Below, piece after piece: positions 41,805 to 51,479 of a stretch of 64,000 nt of DNA. Origin of the DNA: Arthrobacter psychrochitiniphilus (lineage in GTDB: Bacteria > Actinomycetota > Actinomycetes > Actinomycetales > Micrococcaceae); contig NZ_QHLZ01000002.1 in NCBI RefSeq assembly GCF_003185915.1, positions 186,001 to 250,000 of the forward strand, read 5' to 3'. Below the pieces are notes generated by a model. The model saw only the letters and a program-made list of their open reading frames with translations, had not been told where the DNA came from and searched no databases. Every line of letters begins with the position of its first letter. Positions within the stretch are counted from its first letter, which is position 1. The translations under genes were made by a program, and so were the position numbers.

Positions 41805-42485
41805 TCAGTGCAACGCGGTGACAACGAGGTTTCTATAGACTGCCCACAGCGGTGCCATCTGGCGTAAACCCAAGTATCCCCCGCCGATGCCCGGGCCGGT
41901 GGCGGGGTCCTCATCCAGCCATTGGAAGATCCGCAGTCCGTTGATCTCAAGCGTGACTTGCGGGCCATCTTTACAGATTTCCATGTGATAGAAACCCTCT
42001 GCATCCTCCGGGCTTGGCAGCGGGTCTGCGCCCTGCACCACAAGGTGCGCCCCCGGACTCTTGCGCAGATTACACGTGCGGAAAGCCCTTTCGGAAGCAA
42101 ACTTACGCCGCTGATAGGAGATGTGAAGCGCTTTGATATCTGAGGAATGGTAGTGCGGATAGAACCCGGTGCGTGGGGCAAGCTCAGGAGAAAAAAGATC
42201 GCGGCCGGCGCTGCCTTGAGCTCCAAAGAAGAGCATGGCAAGCCCCTGGCCCTCGAGGGGTTGGAAGTCCCAAGAAATCCGAATCCGGTCCGGGAAAATA
42301 ATGGGGCACCAGAGGAGGAAATGGGCATGCGCACCCATTTTCACCGGGTCAGCGCTACTGCCCAACACGGCCCCACCGTAGCCGTCCTCAACAGTCACCG
42401 GCCCCTCACGCACCCAATCAGCCAGGGACTGCTCCGACATCTCGTTGCTGTACAGCACTGTTTCCCCAGTGGATCGCAGGTTCAT
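41805..42485 (-). CDS. DUF1961-family protein (concanavalin-like fold)
   Basis: The 226-residue protein is recognised by SLADWVREGP, FLLWCPIIFPDRIRISWDFQPL, MLFFGAQG, FYPHYHSSDIKALHISYQRR and a final GGGYLGLRQMAPLWAVYRN, each in order. Relatives such as YesU are found near pectin and plant-polysaccharide genes and have a jelly-roll sugar-binding fold. No signal peptide is seen. ATG at 42485 has AAAGGAA 6 bases upstream and is preferred to the ATG nine codons earlier. No polysaccharide-degradation genes are adjacent. Confidence 0.82.
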   Translation of the reverse strand: MNLRSTGETVLYSNEMSEQSLADWVREGPVTVEDGYGGAVLGSSADPVKMGAHAHFLLWCPIIFPDRIRISWDFQPLEGQGLAMLFFGAQGSAGRDLFSPELAPRTGFYPHYHSSDIKALHISYQRRKFASERAFRTCNLRKSPGAHLVVQGADPLPSPEDAEGFYHMEICKDGPQVTLEINGLRIFQWLDEDPATGPGIGGGYLGLRQMAPLWAVYRNLVVTALH

Positions 42486-42574
42486 GTGGTTCCTTTTGAA
42501 AATATCAGGCATGTGCGCCGGTGTGCCGTCTTGAACGTAACCAAGATTGTCCCACTATCCCTTAAAGGAACGAG

Positions 42575-42605
42575 GGCGCGCTCCCCACGGCAGGGGGAAC
42601 GCGCC
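42575..42605 (-). terminator. Hairpin after glutamate dehydrogenase
   Basis: GGCGCGCTCCCC (42575-42586) pairs with GGGG and CGCGCC up to 42605, with a small internal loop. It lies about 40 bases beyond the stop of the minus-strand gdhA gene. CGCCGTCGTAC directly beside it is another partial copy of the recurring motif. Confidence 0.55.
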
Positions 42606-42617
42606 GTCGTACTTCTT

Positions 42618-42646
42618 GAAGCTGTGAAGCTGTGAAGCTGTGAAGC

Positions 42647-42649
<3 letters not shown>
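42618..42649. repeat. 8-base tandem repeat at the gdhA stop codon
   Basis: GAAGCTGT occurs three times in a row from 42618 to 42641 and is followed by a fourth partial copy, GAAGCTTA, that contains the TAA stop codon of gdhA (complement of 42647-42649). It is short enough to vary by slippage. Confidence 0.65.
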
Positions 42650-44014
<1,365 letters not shown>

Positions 44015-44147
44015 TCATGCAGCGCATAAATATTCTCTGTGGCAATTTTCCAGTCATGGTGCCACTTAGACTAATTTTTCTCACAATTCAGTATTTTATG
44101 CATGATCATACGTATCTTGATCAAGCAGTAAGATTTTTTTGTTATTT

Positions 44148-44858
44148 TTAGCTTTTGCGTCGCTTGAACGCGGGTAGGGCGGGCAAGTTAGCCAACAGAT
44201 CGGCAGCCTTATTCGCCGCCCTGCCCATACTGCGGCTGATTTGTCCGGGTACACCGCCTTCGTATTCATTAGGCTGCGCAACACCGGAGTGCACGCTATC
44301 GAAGGGAACCACGGCCGTAGCGTTCCTCAGCTGTTCCGAATCGGTCACGTGGGAAGCAGCCACGGCGGAATCGCTCATGTGGGAATCGGTACCCGCTGCG
44401 GCAGGTACCAGTTGGCGCGCAGGCTCCGGCGCAACCACAGGAGCAGAAACCACAGCAGCGGCAGGTACAGCAGGGGCAGGCACAGCAGGGGCAGCCGTAG
44501 CCGCGGGGCGAAGCTTCACCACAGGCGCGGCGCCGGGGGCACTGACAACGGCGGAAGTCGCAGCCCCCGCGGTTGTGCTCGCCGCGCGGGCAGCCCCGGT
44601 GGCCCCGAGGGTTTCCAACCAGGTGGATACCAGGGCAAGCGGCTCGGTATTGATGAGGTAGTAGCGTTTTTGACCTTGCGCACGCATAGTCACCACTCCG
44701 GCTTCACGCAGCACGCGCAAGTGCTTCGAGACTGTGGGTTGGGAAACACCCAATTCATCGACCAGCTGCCCCACCGATTTACTCTCTTGGGCCAGCGCTT
44801 CTAAAAGATCCCGACGGGTGCTTTCGGCGATCACCGCAAAGACTTTTTCAACAACCAT
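44148..44858 (-). CDS. ArsR-family regulator with long low-complexity extension
   Basis: Residues 1-85 form an ArsR winged helix: VFAVIAESTRRDLLEALAQ, VGQLVDELGVSQPTVSKHLRVLREAG, in parts, and RYYLINTEPL. The remaining 150 residues are unusual: an Ala/Pro/Val-rich stretch (about 95-160), an acidic and polar part, and a basic tail LPALPAFKRRKS. The cysteine pair of metal sensors is absent, so the signal is not arsenic or similar metals. TAGGGT lies 6 bases before the ATG, fitting leaderless translation. The extension may anchor or multimerise the protein. Confidence 0.85.
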   Translation of the reverse strand: MVVEKVFAVIAESTRRDLLEALAQESKSVGQLVDELGVSQPTVSKHLRVLREAGVVTMRAQGQKRYYLINTEPLALVSTWLETLGATGAARAASTTAGAATSAVVSAPGAAPVVKLRPAATAAPAVPAPAVPAAAVVSAPVVAPEPARQLVPAAAGTDSHMSDSAVAASHVTDSEQLRNATAVVPFDSVHSGVAQPNEYEGGVPGQISRSMGRAANKAADLLANLPALPAFKRRKS

Positions 44859-44930
44859 CCCACTACCCTAGCGACATATGCCGCTCACAGCATCTTGAAA
44901 CGCTTAAAGAGCTTCAGGGTACGGCCGGGA

Positions 44931-46142
44931 TCAGTCGAACCATGGGTCCAAGCCGTAGAGAGGGAAAACGGCCTTCCGTGTGGCCATGACGGTTCGGTCC
45001 AGCGCATCGGAGGGGTTGTAGCCAACTTCCCAGGAACGCCACCAGGTGTCTGCGTCTTCGCTCATGAGCAGGGGTGCAACCTTGCCGTACTTCTCCGCTA
45101 CATAACTGCGCCACGCCTCAGGAACTGCCGTGCGCAGCGGGACCGGGCGCCCGGCAGCAATCGCCATCAGATGGCTCCATACCCTCGGCACTACGGAGAC
45201 AATGTTGTACCCGCCGCCGCCCATGGCGATCCAACGGCCACCACACACCTTGTCAGCCAGCGCCGCAATGCTCAGCGCGGCCTCCCGCTGCCCGTCCACA
45301 CTGGTGTTTAAGTGCGTCAGTTCATCGTCCCGGTGTGAGTCACACCCGTGCTGACTGACAATTACCTGCGGCGCAAAGGCTTCCACCAACTGAGGCACGA
45401 CGGCGTGGAAGGCTCTCAGCCAGCCGGCATCTGAGGTGCCCGCCGGCAAAGCGACGTTGACAGCGGAACCTATGGCTCCCGGCCCGCCAAGATCGTTGGC
45501 GAACCCTGTGCCAGGAAACAGGCTCACACCGCTTTCATGCAGCGAAATGGTCAAAACACGCGGTTCATCCCAGAATATTTTTTCGGTGCCATCACCGTGG
45601 TGAGCATCAATGTCGATGTAAACAATCTTGGAAACACCGGAATCGAGCAGTTTTTGGATGCAAAGCGCGGTGTCGTTGTAAATACAGAAGCCGGCGCCCT
45701 TATCGGCAAAGGCGTGGTGCATGCCGCCACCAAAGTTCACTGCACGGGGAACGGCACCACTAATAATGGCGTTGGCGGCCACGAGTGAGCCGCCAGCCAG
45801 CCGTGCGCTTGCCTCATGAATGCCGGCAAAGACGGGGTCGTCCTCCGTGCCCAGCCCGCGTTCTGGATCACTGAGGGTAGGGTCCTGCCCCACACGATGC
45901 ACCGCGTCAATGTACTCGCGCGTGTGCACTGCGGCAAGTTCGTCGTCGGAAGCCACATAGGCCTCCACCACATCAACCTGCGGCAAATCAAAGATTCCCA
46001 GCTCACGGGCAAGCGTTGCCGTCAGGTCAAGGCGCTTGGGCGACATAGGATGGTTTGGGCCAAAATTGTACGCAGACATAGCCGCATCGCAGACTATGCT
46101 TGTCGGGACGGCCGCTGGCCCTGAGCTGGCAATTGATGACAT
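44931..46142 (-). CDS. acuC: Acetoin utilisation protein AcuC (histone-deacetylase family)
   Basis: The 403-residue zinc hydrolase removes acetyl groups from proteins; AcuC in Bacillus deacetylates acetyl-CoA synthetase. Motifs are GPNHPMSPKRL near residue 28, GGGMHHAFADKGAGFCIYND near 137 with the His pair, YIDIDAHHGDGTEKIFWDEP with the zinc ligands near 175 and SQHGCDSHRDDELTHL near 264. ATG at 46142 lies 6 bases after TAGCCT, suggesting a leaderless start. It is divergent from trkH, with only 30 bases between. Confidence 0.92.
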   Translation of the reverse strand: MSSIASSGPAAVPTSIVCDAAMSAYNFGPNHPMSPKRLDLTATLARELGIFDLPQVDVVEAYVASDDELAAVHTREYIDAVHRVGQDPTLSDPERGLGTEDDPVFAGIHEASARLAGGSLVAANAIISGAVPRAVNFGGGMHHAFADKGAGFCIYNDTALCIQKLLDSGVSKIVYIDIDAHHGDGTEKIFWDEPRVLTISLHESGVSLFPGTGFANDLGGPGAIGSAVNVALPAGTSDAGWLRAFHAVVPQLVEAFAPQVIVSQHGCDSHRDDELTHLNTSVDGQREAALSIAALADKVCGGRWIAMGGGGYNIVSVVPRVWSHLMAIAAGRPVPLRTAVPEAWRSYVAEKYGKVAPLLMSEDADTWWRSWEVGYNPSDALDRTVMATRKAVFPLYGLDPWFD

Positions 46143-46172
46143 CCATCACAGGCTATCGAAGTCCAGGCACAA

Positions 46173-47645
46173 ATGACGTATCCACGACTTCTTGAGCATT
46201 TCGTGGCAGTAACTTACGGCAGGAGGGGAAGTACCGCGTTGGCTGTTAGAACCGCACTTCCCCAATGGCTGCCCAACTGGCCGGTACGCGTTGTAGTGAG
46301 CGTCCGCGACTTCGTGGACCGGGTGGCCAATAGTTCCCCCGCCAGGTTGGCGTTAATTGTTTTTGCCCTGGTTATTCTTGCCTTCACTTTTACTCTGTGC
46401 CTGCCAGCAGCAGCCCGGGATGGTCAGGCAACCCCCTTCTATGACGCACTGTTCACGGCGGCATCAGCTGTCTGCGTGACCGGGCTGACCACCGTTTCCA
46501 CGGCCTTGCATTGGTCATTCTTTGGCCAATTGGTGATCTTGATTGGCATCTTCGTGGGTGGTTTGGGCATCTTGACGCTCGCCTCGTTGATGGCCCTCAT
46601 GGTCAGCAAACGGCTTGGAGTGCGCGGGAAACTCATTGCCCAGGAAGCCATGAACGCTGGCCGCATGGGCGAGGTAGGTACCTTGCTGCGCATCGTCATC
46701 AGCACCTCCGTAGCCATTGAGGTGATCTTGGCTTTGGCGTTGGCACCGCGGTTCCTGATCTTGGGCGAGCCCCTCCCCCAAGCCATCTGGCACGCCACTT
46801 TCTACTCTATCTCCGCCTTTAACAACGCTGGTTTCACACCTCATTCAGACGGTGTAGTCCCCTACGAAGCCGATCTGTGGATCCTGACCCCGCTCATGAT
46901 TGGCGGCTTCATTGGCAGCCTAGGCTTCCCTGTGCTGATGGTGCTTTTGGCCACGGGCTTCCGCTTCAAAAAGTGGACGCTGCACGCAAAACTCACCATC
47001 CAGGTTTCGCTCATGCTGTTAGTGTCCGGCGCCATCCTGTGGGGTGCCATGGAGTGGACCAACCCTGACACCATTGGCGGGATGAGTGTGGGAGACAAGA
47101 TCACGCACTCCGTGTTCGCCTCCGTCATGACCCGGTCCCTTGGATTTAACCTGGTGGATATGAATGCCATGCATTCTTCCACCATGTTGCTCACCGACGC
47201 CCTCATGTTTGTGGGTGGCGGTTCGGCCTCAACAGCAGGAGGTATCAAGGTCACCACCTTGGCTGTGATGTTCCTGGCCATTGTGGCCGAGGCCCGGGGT
47301 GATAACGATGTGAAAATCCACGGCCGCACCATCCCCCAAGGCACCATGCGCGTGGCCATCTCTGTGATTATGATGGGTGCCACCTTCGTCATGATTGCTT
47401 GCGGGCTCCTGCTGGCCATCTCCGGGGAAAGCCTTGACCGGGTACTTTTTGAGACCATCTCGGCCTTCGCCACCGTGGGACTGAGTACGGGGCTCAGCGG
47501 CGAGCTGCCGCCGTCGGGCAAGTACATCCTGTCCGCCATGATGTTCTTCGGCAGGGTGGGCTCCATCACCCTGGCCTCAGCGCTGGCTCTGCGCCAACGC
47601 CGCCAGCTGTACCACTACCCGGAAGAGAGGCCCATCATTGGCTGA
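46173..47645 (+). CDS. TrkH/KtrB-family potassium transport subunit
   Basis: The 490-residue membrane protein has four repeated helix-loop-helix units. The selectivity-filter turns appear as SAVCVTGLTTV near residue 97, SAFNNAGFTPHSD near 214, MTRSLGFNLVD near 325 and FATVGLSTGLSG near 430, each with its central Gly. GGGSASTAGGIKVTT is family-typical. It overlaps the downstream RCK gene by 8 bases, so the two form one transport unit. It takes up potassium (possibly with sodium or protons). Confidence 0.92.
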   Translation: MTYPRLLEHFVAVTYGRRGSTALAVRTALPQWLPNWPVRVVVSVRDFVDRVANSSPARLALIVFALVILAFTFTLCLPAAARDGQATPFYDALFTAASAVCVTGLTTVSTALHWSFFGQLVILIGIFVGGLGILTLASLMALMVSKRLGVRGKLIAQEAMNAGRMGEVGTLLRIVISTSVAIEVILALALAPRFLILGEPLPQAIWHATFYSISAFNNAGFTPHSDGVVPYEADLWILTPLMIGGFIGSLGFPVLMVLLATGFRFKKWTLHAKLTIQVSLMLLVSGAILWGAMEWTNPDTIGGMSVGDKITHSVFASVMTRSLGFNLVDMNAMHSSTMLLTDALMFVGGGSASTAGGIKVTTLAVMFLAIVAEARGDNDVKIHGRTIPQGTMRVAISVIMMGATFVMIACGLLLAISGESLDRVLFETISAFATVGLSTGLSGELPPSGKYILSAMMFFGRVGSITLASALALRQRRQLYHYPEERPIIG

Positions 47646-48324
47646 GAAAATAGACTCCAGCAACCGCCCACCACACAACGCGCCCGTGTTGGTGATAGGT
47701 CTGGGCCGCTTCGGGGCTGCCACGGCACACCAACTGGTCAAGCAGGGCCGCGAAGTCTTGGCTATAGAACGCGATCCGGCCCTGGTTCAAAAGTGGGCGG
47801 GCGTGCTCACCCACGTGGTTGAGGCCGACGCCACCAACATTGACGCGCTGCGCCAGCTCGGCGCGCAGGACTTCAGCTCCGCCGTGGTGGGTGTGGGTAC
47901 CTCCATTGAATCCAGCGTGCTCATCACGGTGAACCTGGTGGATCTGGGCATCGCGCACCTGTGGGTCAAGGCGATCACGCAGTCGCACGGCAAGATCCTG
48001 ACCCGCATTGGCGCCAACCATGTCATCTACCCCGAGGCCGACGCCGGTGTCCGCGCCGCGCACCTAGTGGGCGGGCGGATGCTTGACTTCATCGAGTTCG
48101 ACGACGATTTCGCGATCGTAAAAATGTACCCGCCCAAGGAAACACAGGGCTTTACGCTGGAGGAATCCAAGGTCCGTTCCAGGTACGGGGTGACAGTGGT
48201 TGGCGTGAAATCCCCGGGTGAGGATTTCACGTACGCCCAGCCAAATACTCGTGTTTCCAGCCGAGATATGCTCATTGTTTCAGGCTATGTGGACCTGCTG
48301 GAGCGCTTCGCCGCCCGGCCCTAA
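47638..48324 (+). CDS. TrkA/KtrA-type RCK regulatory subunit of the potassium transporter
   Basis: The 228-residue cytoplasmic protein has an N-terminal nucleotide-binding fold, VLVIGLGRFGAATAHQLV near residue 17, AIERDPALV and VVEADATN. The C-terminal RCK_C part ends with VSSRDMLIVSGYVDLLERF. It gates the TrkH-type channel with ATP/ADP or NAD(H). TTG at 47638 is used because it is in frame just before the trkH stop and has AGAGAGG upstream; no better start exists before the fold begins. Confidence 0.9.
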   Translation: MAEKIDSSNRPPHNAPVLVIGLGRFGAATAHQLVKQGREVLAIERDPALVQKWAGVLTHVVEADATNIDALRQLGAQDFSSAVVGVGTSIESSVLITVNLVDLGIAHLWVKAITQSHGKILTRIGANHVIYPEADAGVRAAHLVGGRMLDFIEFDDDFAIVKMYPPKETQGFTLEESKVRSRYGVTVVGVKSPGEDFTYAQPNTRVSSRDMLIVSGYVDLLERFAARP

Positions 48325-48375
48325 CCTCACATTTTATACGCGGTGTGCGTCTACAGGGCAGGAGGTTTTTTGATA

Positions 48376-48882
48376 ATGCAACACCTGATTATTGACTCGC
48401 CCGTGGGCCTGCTGACCCTTGTGGAGAACCGCGCCGGGTTGGCGGGCGTGTACATGGCCGAGCATAAGCGCCGCCCAGCGTGGGAGACGTTGGGTGACTT
48501 GGTTGGGCCCCCAGGCTCACCGGTGCTCTGCGCCGCGGCTGAGCAGCTCGGTGAGTATTTTGCCGGCTCGCTGCGCGAGTTTACGATTCCACTGGCTCCC
48601 GTAGGCTCTCCGTTCCAGCAGCGGGTTTGGGATGCGCTGAGTCAGATTCCTTATGGTGAGCTGCGAACGTATGGGGCGCTAGCGTCAATGCTGGGCGATC
48701 CCTCCATGGCGCAGGCCGTGGGCTCTGCCAACGGCCGCAATCCCCTCAGCATCATTGTCCCGTGCCACCGCGTGGTTGGTGCCGATGGTTCACTGGTGGG
48801 CTATGCCGGCGGCTTGAAGCGCAAGGAGTTTCTTCTGGAGTTGGAGAACCCAGCGCTGGGGCACACTGAGGCGCTGTTCTAG
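48376..48882 (+). CDS. ogt: Methylated-DNA--protein-cysteine methyltransferase
   Basis: This 168-residue repair protein moves the alkyl group from O6-alkylguanine to its own cysteine. The active site IIVPCHRVVGADGSLVGYAGG has Cys near residue 128, with FQQRVWDALSQIPYGELRTYG and AVGSANGRNP before it in the DNA-binding part. ATG at 48376 has AGGAGG about 10 bases upstream. It is followed 15 bases later by an ECF sigma factor and then by a second alkyltransferase-like gene. Confidence 0.92.
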   Translation: MQHLIIDSPVGLLTLVENRAGLAGVYMAEHKRRPAWETLGDLVGPPGSPVLCAAAEQLGEYFAGSLREFTIPLAPVGSPFQQRVWDALSQIPYGELRTYGALASMLGDPSMAQAVGSANGRNPLSIIVPCHRVVGADGSLVGYAGGLKRKEFLLELENPALGHTEALF

Positions 48883-48897
48883 GTGAGGCTGTTCTAA

Positions 48898-49470
48898 GTG
48901 AGCATGAACGAATCGGGCGGGGCCGGATTGGCACGGGCAGCGGCTGCACCCCGTGCAGCTCCACCGCCCTTTGAGATGCTGGTTTCTGCCCACGGAACCG
49001 CCGTGCTGCGGGTATGCCGGGCGATGGTGGGGGTTGTGGACGCCGACGATGTCTGGCAGGAAACCTTCCTGGCAGCCCTGCGGACCTACCCGACAGCGCA
49101 AAAGGTTGTGAATTGGCAGGCCTGGCTTGTCACGATCGCACGCAACAAGTCACTGGACCACTTGCGCCGCACGGCCCGCGTCCCGGAACCCATGGATACC
49201 GCTGGTGACGGTCCGCTGGAAGGCGGGGACGTCGTCGTACATGCCGTGGAGGCAGGTGAAACGGCTGCGGCCGTGTGGGCGGCGTTGGCGAGGTTGCCGC
49301 AGCGCCAGCGCGAGGCCGTTGTCTATCACCATTTGGTGGGGCTGCCCTATGCGGAGGTGGCGGCTTTGTTGGGGAATTCGGAGGCGGCTGCGCGGCGGGC
49401 CGCCTCTGATGCAATGGCGGCGCTGCGTGCTCTGCTGGGCGGCGATGGCAAGGGACACGGAAAGGATTGA
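48898..49470 (+). CDS. ECF-type RNA polymerase sigma factor
   Basis: This 190-residue protein has sigma region 2 (VLRVCRAMVGVVDADDVWQETFLAALRTYP in parts, and WQAWLVTIARNKSLDHLRRT) and region 4 (LPQRQREAVVYHHLVGLPYAEVAALLGNSEAAARRAASDAMAALR in parts). The N-terminal 25 residues are Ala/Pro-rich. GTG at 48898 has GAGG 9 bases upstream; ATG two codons later is an alternative. No anti-sigma factor is adjacent. Its place between two DNA-alkylation repair genes suggests a role in the alkylation response. Confidence 0.88.
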   Translation: MSMNESGGAGLARAAAAPRAAPPPFEMLVSAHGTAVLRVCRAMVGVVDADDVWQETFLAALRTYPTAQKVVNWQAWLVTIARNKSLDHLRRTARVPEPMDTAGDGPLEGGDVVVHAVEAGETAAAVWAALARLPQRQREAVVYHHLVGLPYAEVAALLGNSEAAARRAASDAMAALRALLGGDGKGHGKD

Positions 49471-49476
49471 GGGGCA

Positions 49477-50088
49477 ATGAGTGAGACTGGAATTCCGCAG
49501 ATTTTGGCACCGCTTACCGGCGGCGAGGCTGCGGCCTTGGCTGCGCTGGCCGGGCACTTTTCTGCTGCCGCGGCCGCCGAGGGGCTGGTGGATGTGGCCT
49601 ACCGCGTAGTCGATTCGCCGGTGGGTTCACTGTTGTTGGCCCGCACAGAGGCCGGGCTGGTGCGGGTGGCCTTCGCCTCCGAAGGCCACGATTCCGTGCT
49701 GGACTCGCTAGCGGCGAACATCAGCCCACGGATATTTCTGGCACCGGCACGCCTTGATGAGGCTGCACGCGAACTGGATGAGTACTTCGCCGGGCACCGG
49801 AGGCGCTTCGATCTGACCTTGGATTTTAGGCTTGCGCAAGGCTTTCGGCGCGAGGTTCTGGATTATCTGCCGCAGATCACGTACGGGCATACGGCCAGCT
49901 ACGCCACGGTGGCTGCCATGACGTCCAGTCCGCGGGCTGTGAGAGCTGTGGGGACAGCGTGTGCCCGCAATCCACTGCCGCTGGTGGTTCCCTGTCACCG
50001 GGTTGTCCGCTCTGACGGGCGCTCAGGCGCGTACCTGGGTGGCCCCGAGGCCAAGGCCCTGCTGTTAGCGCTGGAAGCCGCCTCCTGA
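49477..50088 (+). CDS. Second alkylguanine-DNA-alkyltransferase-like protein
   Basis: The 203-residue protein has a 40-residue Ala-rich N-terminal extension, then the Ogt fold: VVDSPVGSLLLARTEAGLVRV, FRREVLDYLPQITYGHTASY, AVGTACARNP and the active site LPLVVPCHRVVRSDGRSGAY with Cys near residue 170. The methyl-acceptor Cys and following HRV are intact, so activity is plausible. It differs from the gene at 48376 by its long N terminus and RSGAYLGG in place of VGYAGG. GAGGGG precedes the ATG. Confidence 0.87.
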   Translation: MSETGIPQILAPLTGGEAAALAALAGHFSAAAAAEGLVDVAYRVVDSPVGSLLLARTEAGLVRVAFASEGHDSVLDSLAANISPRIFLAPARLDEAARELDEYFAGHRRRFDLTLDFRLAQGFRREVLDYLPQITYGHTASYATVAAMTSSPRAVRAVGTACARNPLPLVVPCHRVVRSDGRSGAYLGGPEAKALLLALEAAS

Positions 50089-50112
50089 CCTGCCCTTGCC
50101 CCAGCCCCCGTG

Positions 50113-50171
50113 CGGACCCTATCCCAGCAATGGGGCCCATCTGCCGGACCCTATCCCAGCTATGGGGCCCA
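50113..50171. repeat. Duplicated 27-base hairpin-forming element
   Basis: CGGACCCTATCCCAGC followed by WATGGGGCCCA occurs at 50113-50139 and 50145-50171 with one difference. Each copy can fold by pairing GGACCCTAT with ATGGGGCCC using wobble pairs. A second duplication, TGCTGCACTAGCGTC, lies at 50202-50216 and 50234-50248. Both stand between the convergent alkyltransferase and proC genes, where terminators are expected. Confidence 0.6.
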
Positions 50172-50246
50172 GAGCTATAGCGTTCTGACTCAACTAACCG
50201 TTGCTGCACTAGCGTCGTGAAAAATGTGACCAATGCTGCACTAGCG

Positions 50247-51083
50247 TCAGTTGAGGGCGGAAAGCTCCTTCGTGATCTCCGCGGCCCTTGCTGCAGCTGC
50301 TTGAGCACCCTTACGGATAATTCCGGGCAGGCCTTCGCGATCAAAGCTGGCGATGGCTTGTTCCGTGGTCCCTTTGGGACTTGTCACGGCACGGCGCAGC
50401 TCAGTGGCGTTGGCCCCCGGCTCCGCAAGCATCATCCCTGCCCCTGCTACGGTCTCGCGGGCAAGCACATGGGCTATCTGGGGCGAGAGCCCAAAGTCCT
50501 GCGCCGCAGCCGCCATTGCCTCAGCTAAGTAAAATGCGTAGGCCGGGCCGGAACCGCTGATGGCTGAAACAGCGTTTTGCTGATCTTCTGCAATATCCAG
50601 GACCACACCCGAACCATCGAAAATCTCATGGGCGCTGGCAAGATGATGCTCGTCAACGGATGATCCGGCGGATAGCGCCACAACGCCCCTGCCAACCTTT
50701 AGCGGCGTGTTCGGCATGGAACGCACCACGGGCTGTCCCGGGCGCAGCGCCCCTTCCAACTGTGCAAGCGAAACCGCTGCGGCAACGCTGATCACCACAG
50801 CGTTGGACTCGAGCGAACCGGCAATTTCTTGGCACAAGGCCGTGATCCCTACCGGCTTGACGCCAAGGATCACCACGCTTGCCCCCTCAACAGCCTGAGC
50901 GTTGGCACCGGATTCCTCATTTGAGGCCAGCGCCGTAACACCGTGCCTGATTGCCAGTTCATTGGCTCGCTCCGGGCGGCGCACCGTGACAACAACCGAC
51001 AGCGGCGATACCCCCGCGGCCAGCATGCCCGCCAGAATAGCCTCGCCCATAGAGCCACAACCCAGAAACACAATCTTTTTCAT
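50247..51083 (-). CDS. proC: Pyrroline-5-carboxylate reductase
   Basis: The 278-residue enzyme makes proline from pyrroline-5-carboxylate with NAD(P)H. It starts MKKIVFLGCGSMGEAILAGM, the Rossmann loop, and has SMPNTPLKVGRG near residue 118, SAISGSGPAYAFYLAEAM near 164 and the C-terminal ELRRAVTSPKGTTEQAI near 224. ATG at 51083 is chosen because GGAG lies 5 bases upstream. An ATG directly before it is also possible. It has a long, hairpin-bearing upstream region. Confidence 0.94.
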   Translation of the reverse strand: MKKIVFLGCGSMGEAILAGMLAAGVSPLSVVVTVRRPERANELAIRHGVTALASNEESGANAQAVEGASVVILGVKPVGITALCQEIAGSLESNAVVISVAAAVSLAQLEGALRPGQPVVRSMPNTPLKVGRGVVALSAGSSVDEHHLASAHEIFDGSGVVLDIAEDQQNAVSAISGSGPAYAFYLAEAMAAAAQDFGLSPQIAHVLARETVAGAGMMLAEPGANATELRRAVTSPKGTTEQAIASFDREGLPGIIRKGAQAAAARAAEITKELSALN

Positions 51084-51266
51084 CATGTCTCCATCTTTGC
51101 TTTGCACCGGCAACACACGCAAGCTGGGGCAACGCAGAACCCCGGGTTCAGGGCTCAGAAGGCGCACAAAAATTGTTTAACGGCAAATGCACAGCTTGCG
51201 CCCGGGCTATTCTCAAGAGCCGCCCGTAGTCTTTTAAATACCTCATAAGGGTGCGAGTGATGATCG

Positions 51267-51355
51267 GATTGGTCTTGTCCTGAAGACCAATCAAATCGCC
51301 GGAGATCTCGCCAGTGATTCCCCCCATCCACTGGTGACGACGTCTCCGGCGATTT
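51267..51355. other. Two consecutive strong hairpins upstream of proC
   Basis: GATTGGTCTT (51267-51276) pairs perfectly with AAGACCAATC (51283-51292). Directly adjacent, AAATCGCCGGAGA (51293-51305) pairs with TCTCCGGCGATTT (51343-51355), enclosing a second stem CCAGTG/CACTGG (51311-51316 with 51329-51334). No U tract follows on the minus strand. It could be the terminator of the isomerase gene ending at 51480, a structured leader of proC, or an intergenic repeat. 51084-51266 holds no gene. Confidence 0.55.
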
Positions 51356-51422
51356 CACGTTAAACGCCTCTTGGCCCCGACAAGAGATAGCCGCAGCGCC
51401 GTCAGCACACGGTACCGCCAAC

Positions 51423-51454
51423 GCACCGAGCCCTCAGCGCACCGAGCCCTCAGC
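51423..51454. repeat. Tandem 16-base duplication
   Basis: GCACCGAGCCCTCAGC occurs at 51423-51438 and is repeated exactly at 51439-51454, just downstream of the minus-strand isomerase gene. Confidence 0.6.
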
Positions 51455-51479
51455 CCACGGTGCCGCGGCCGCTGGCCCG

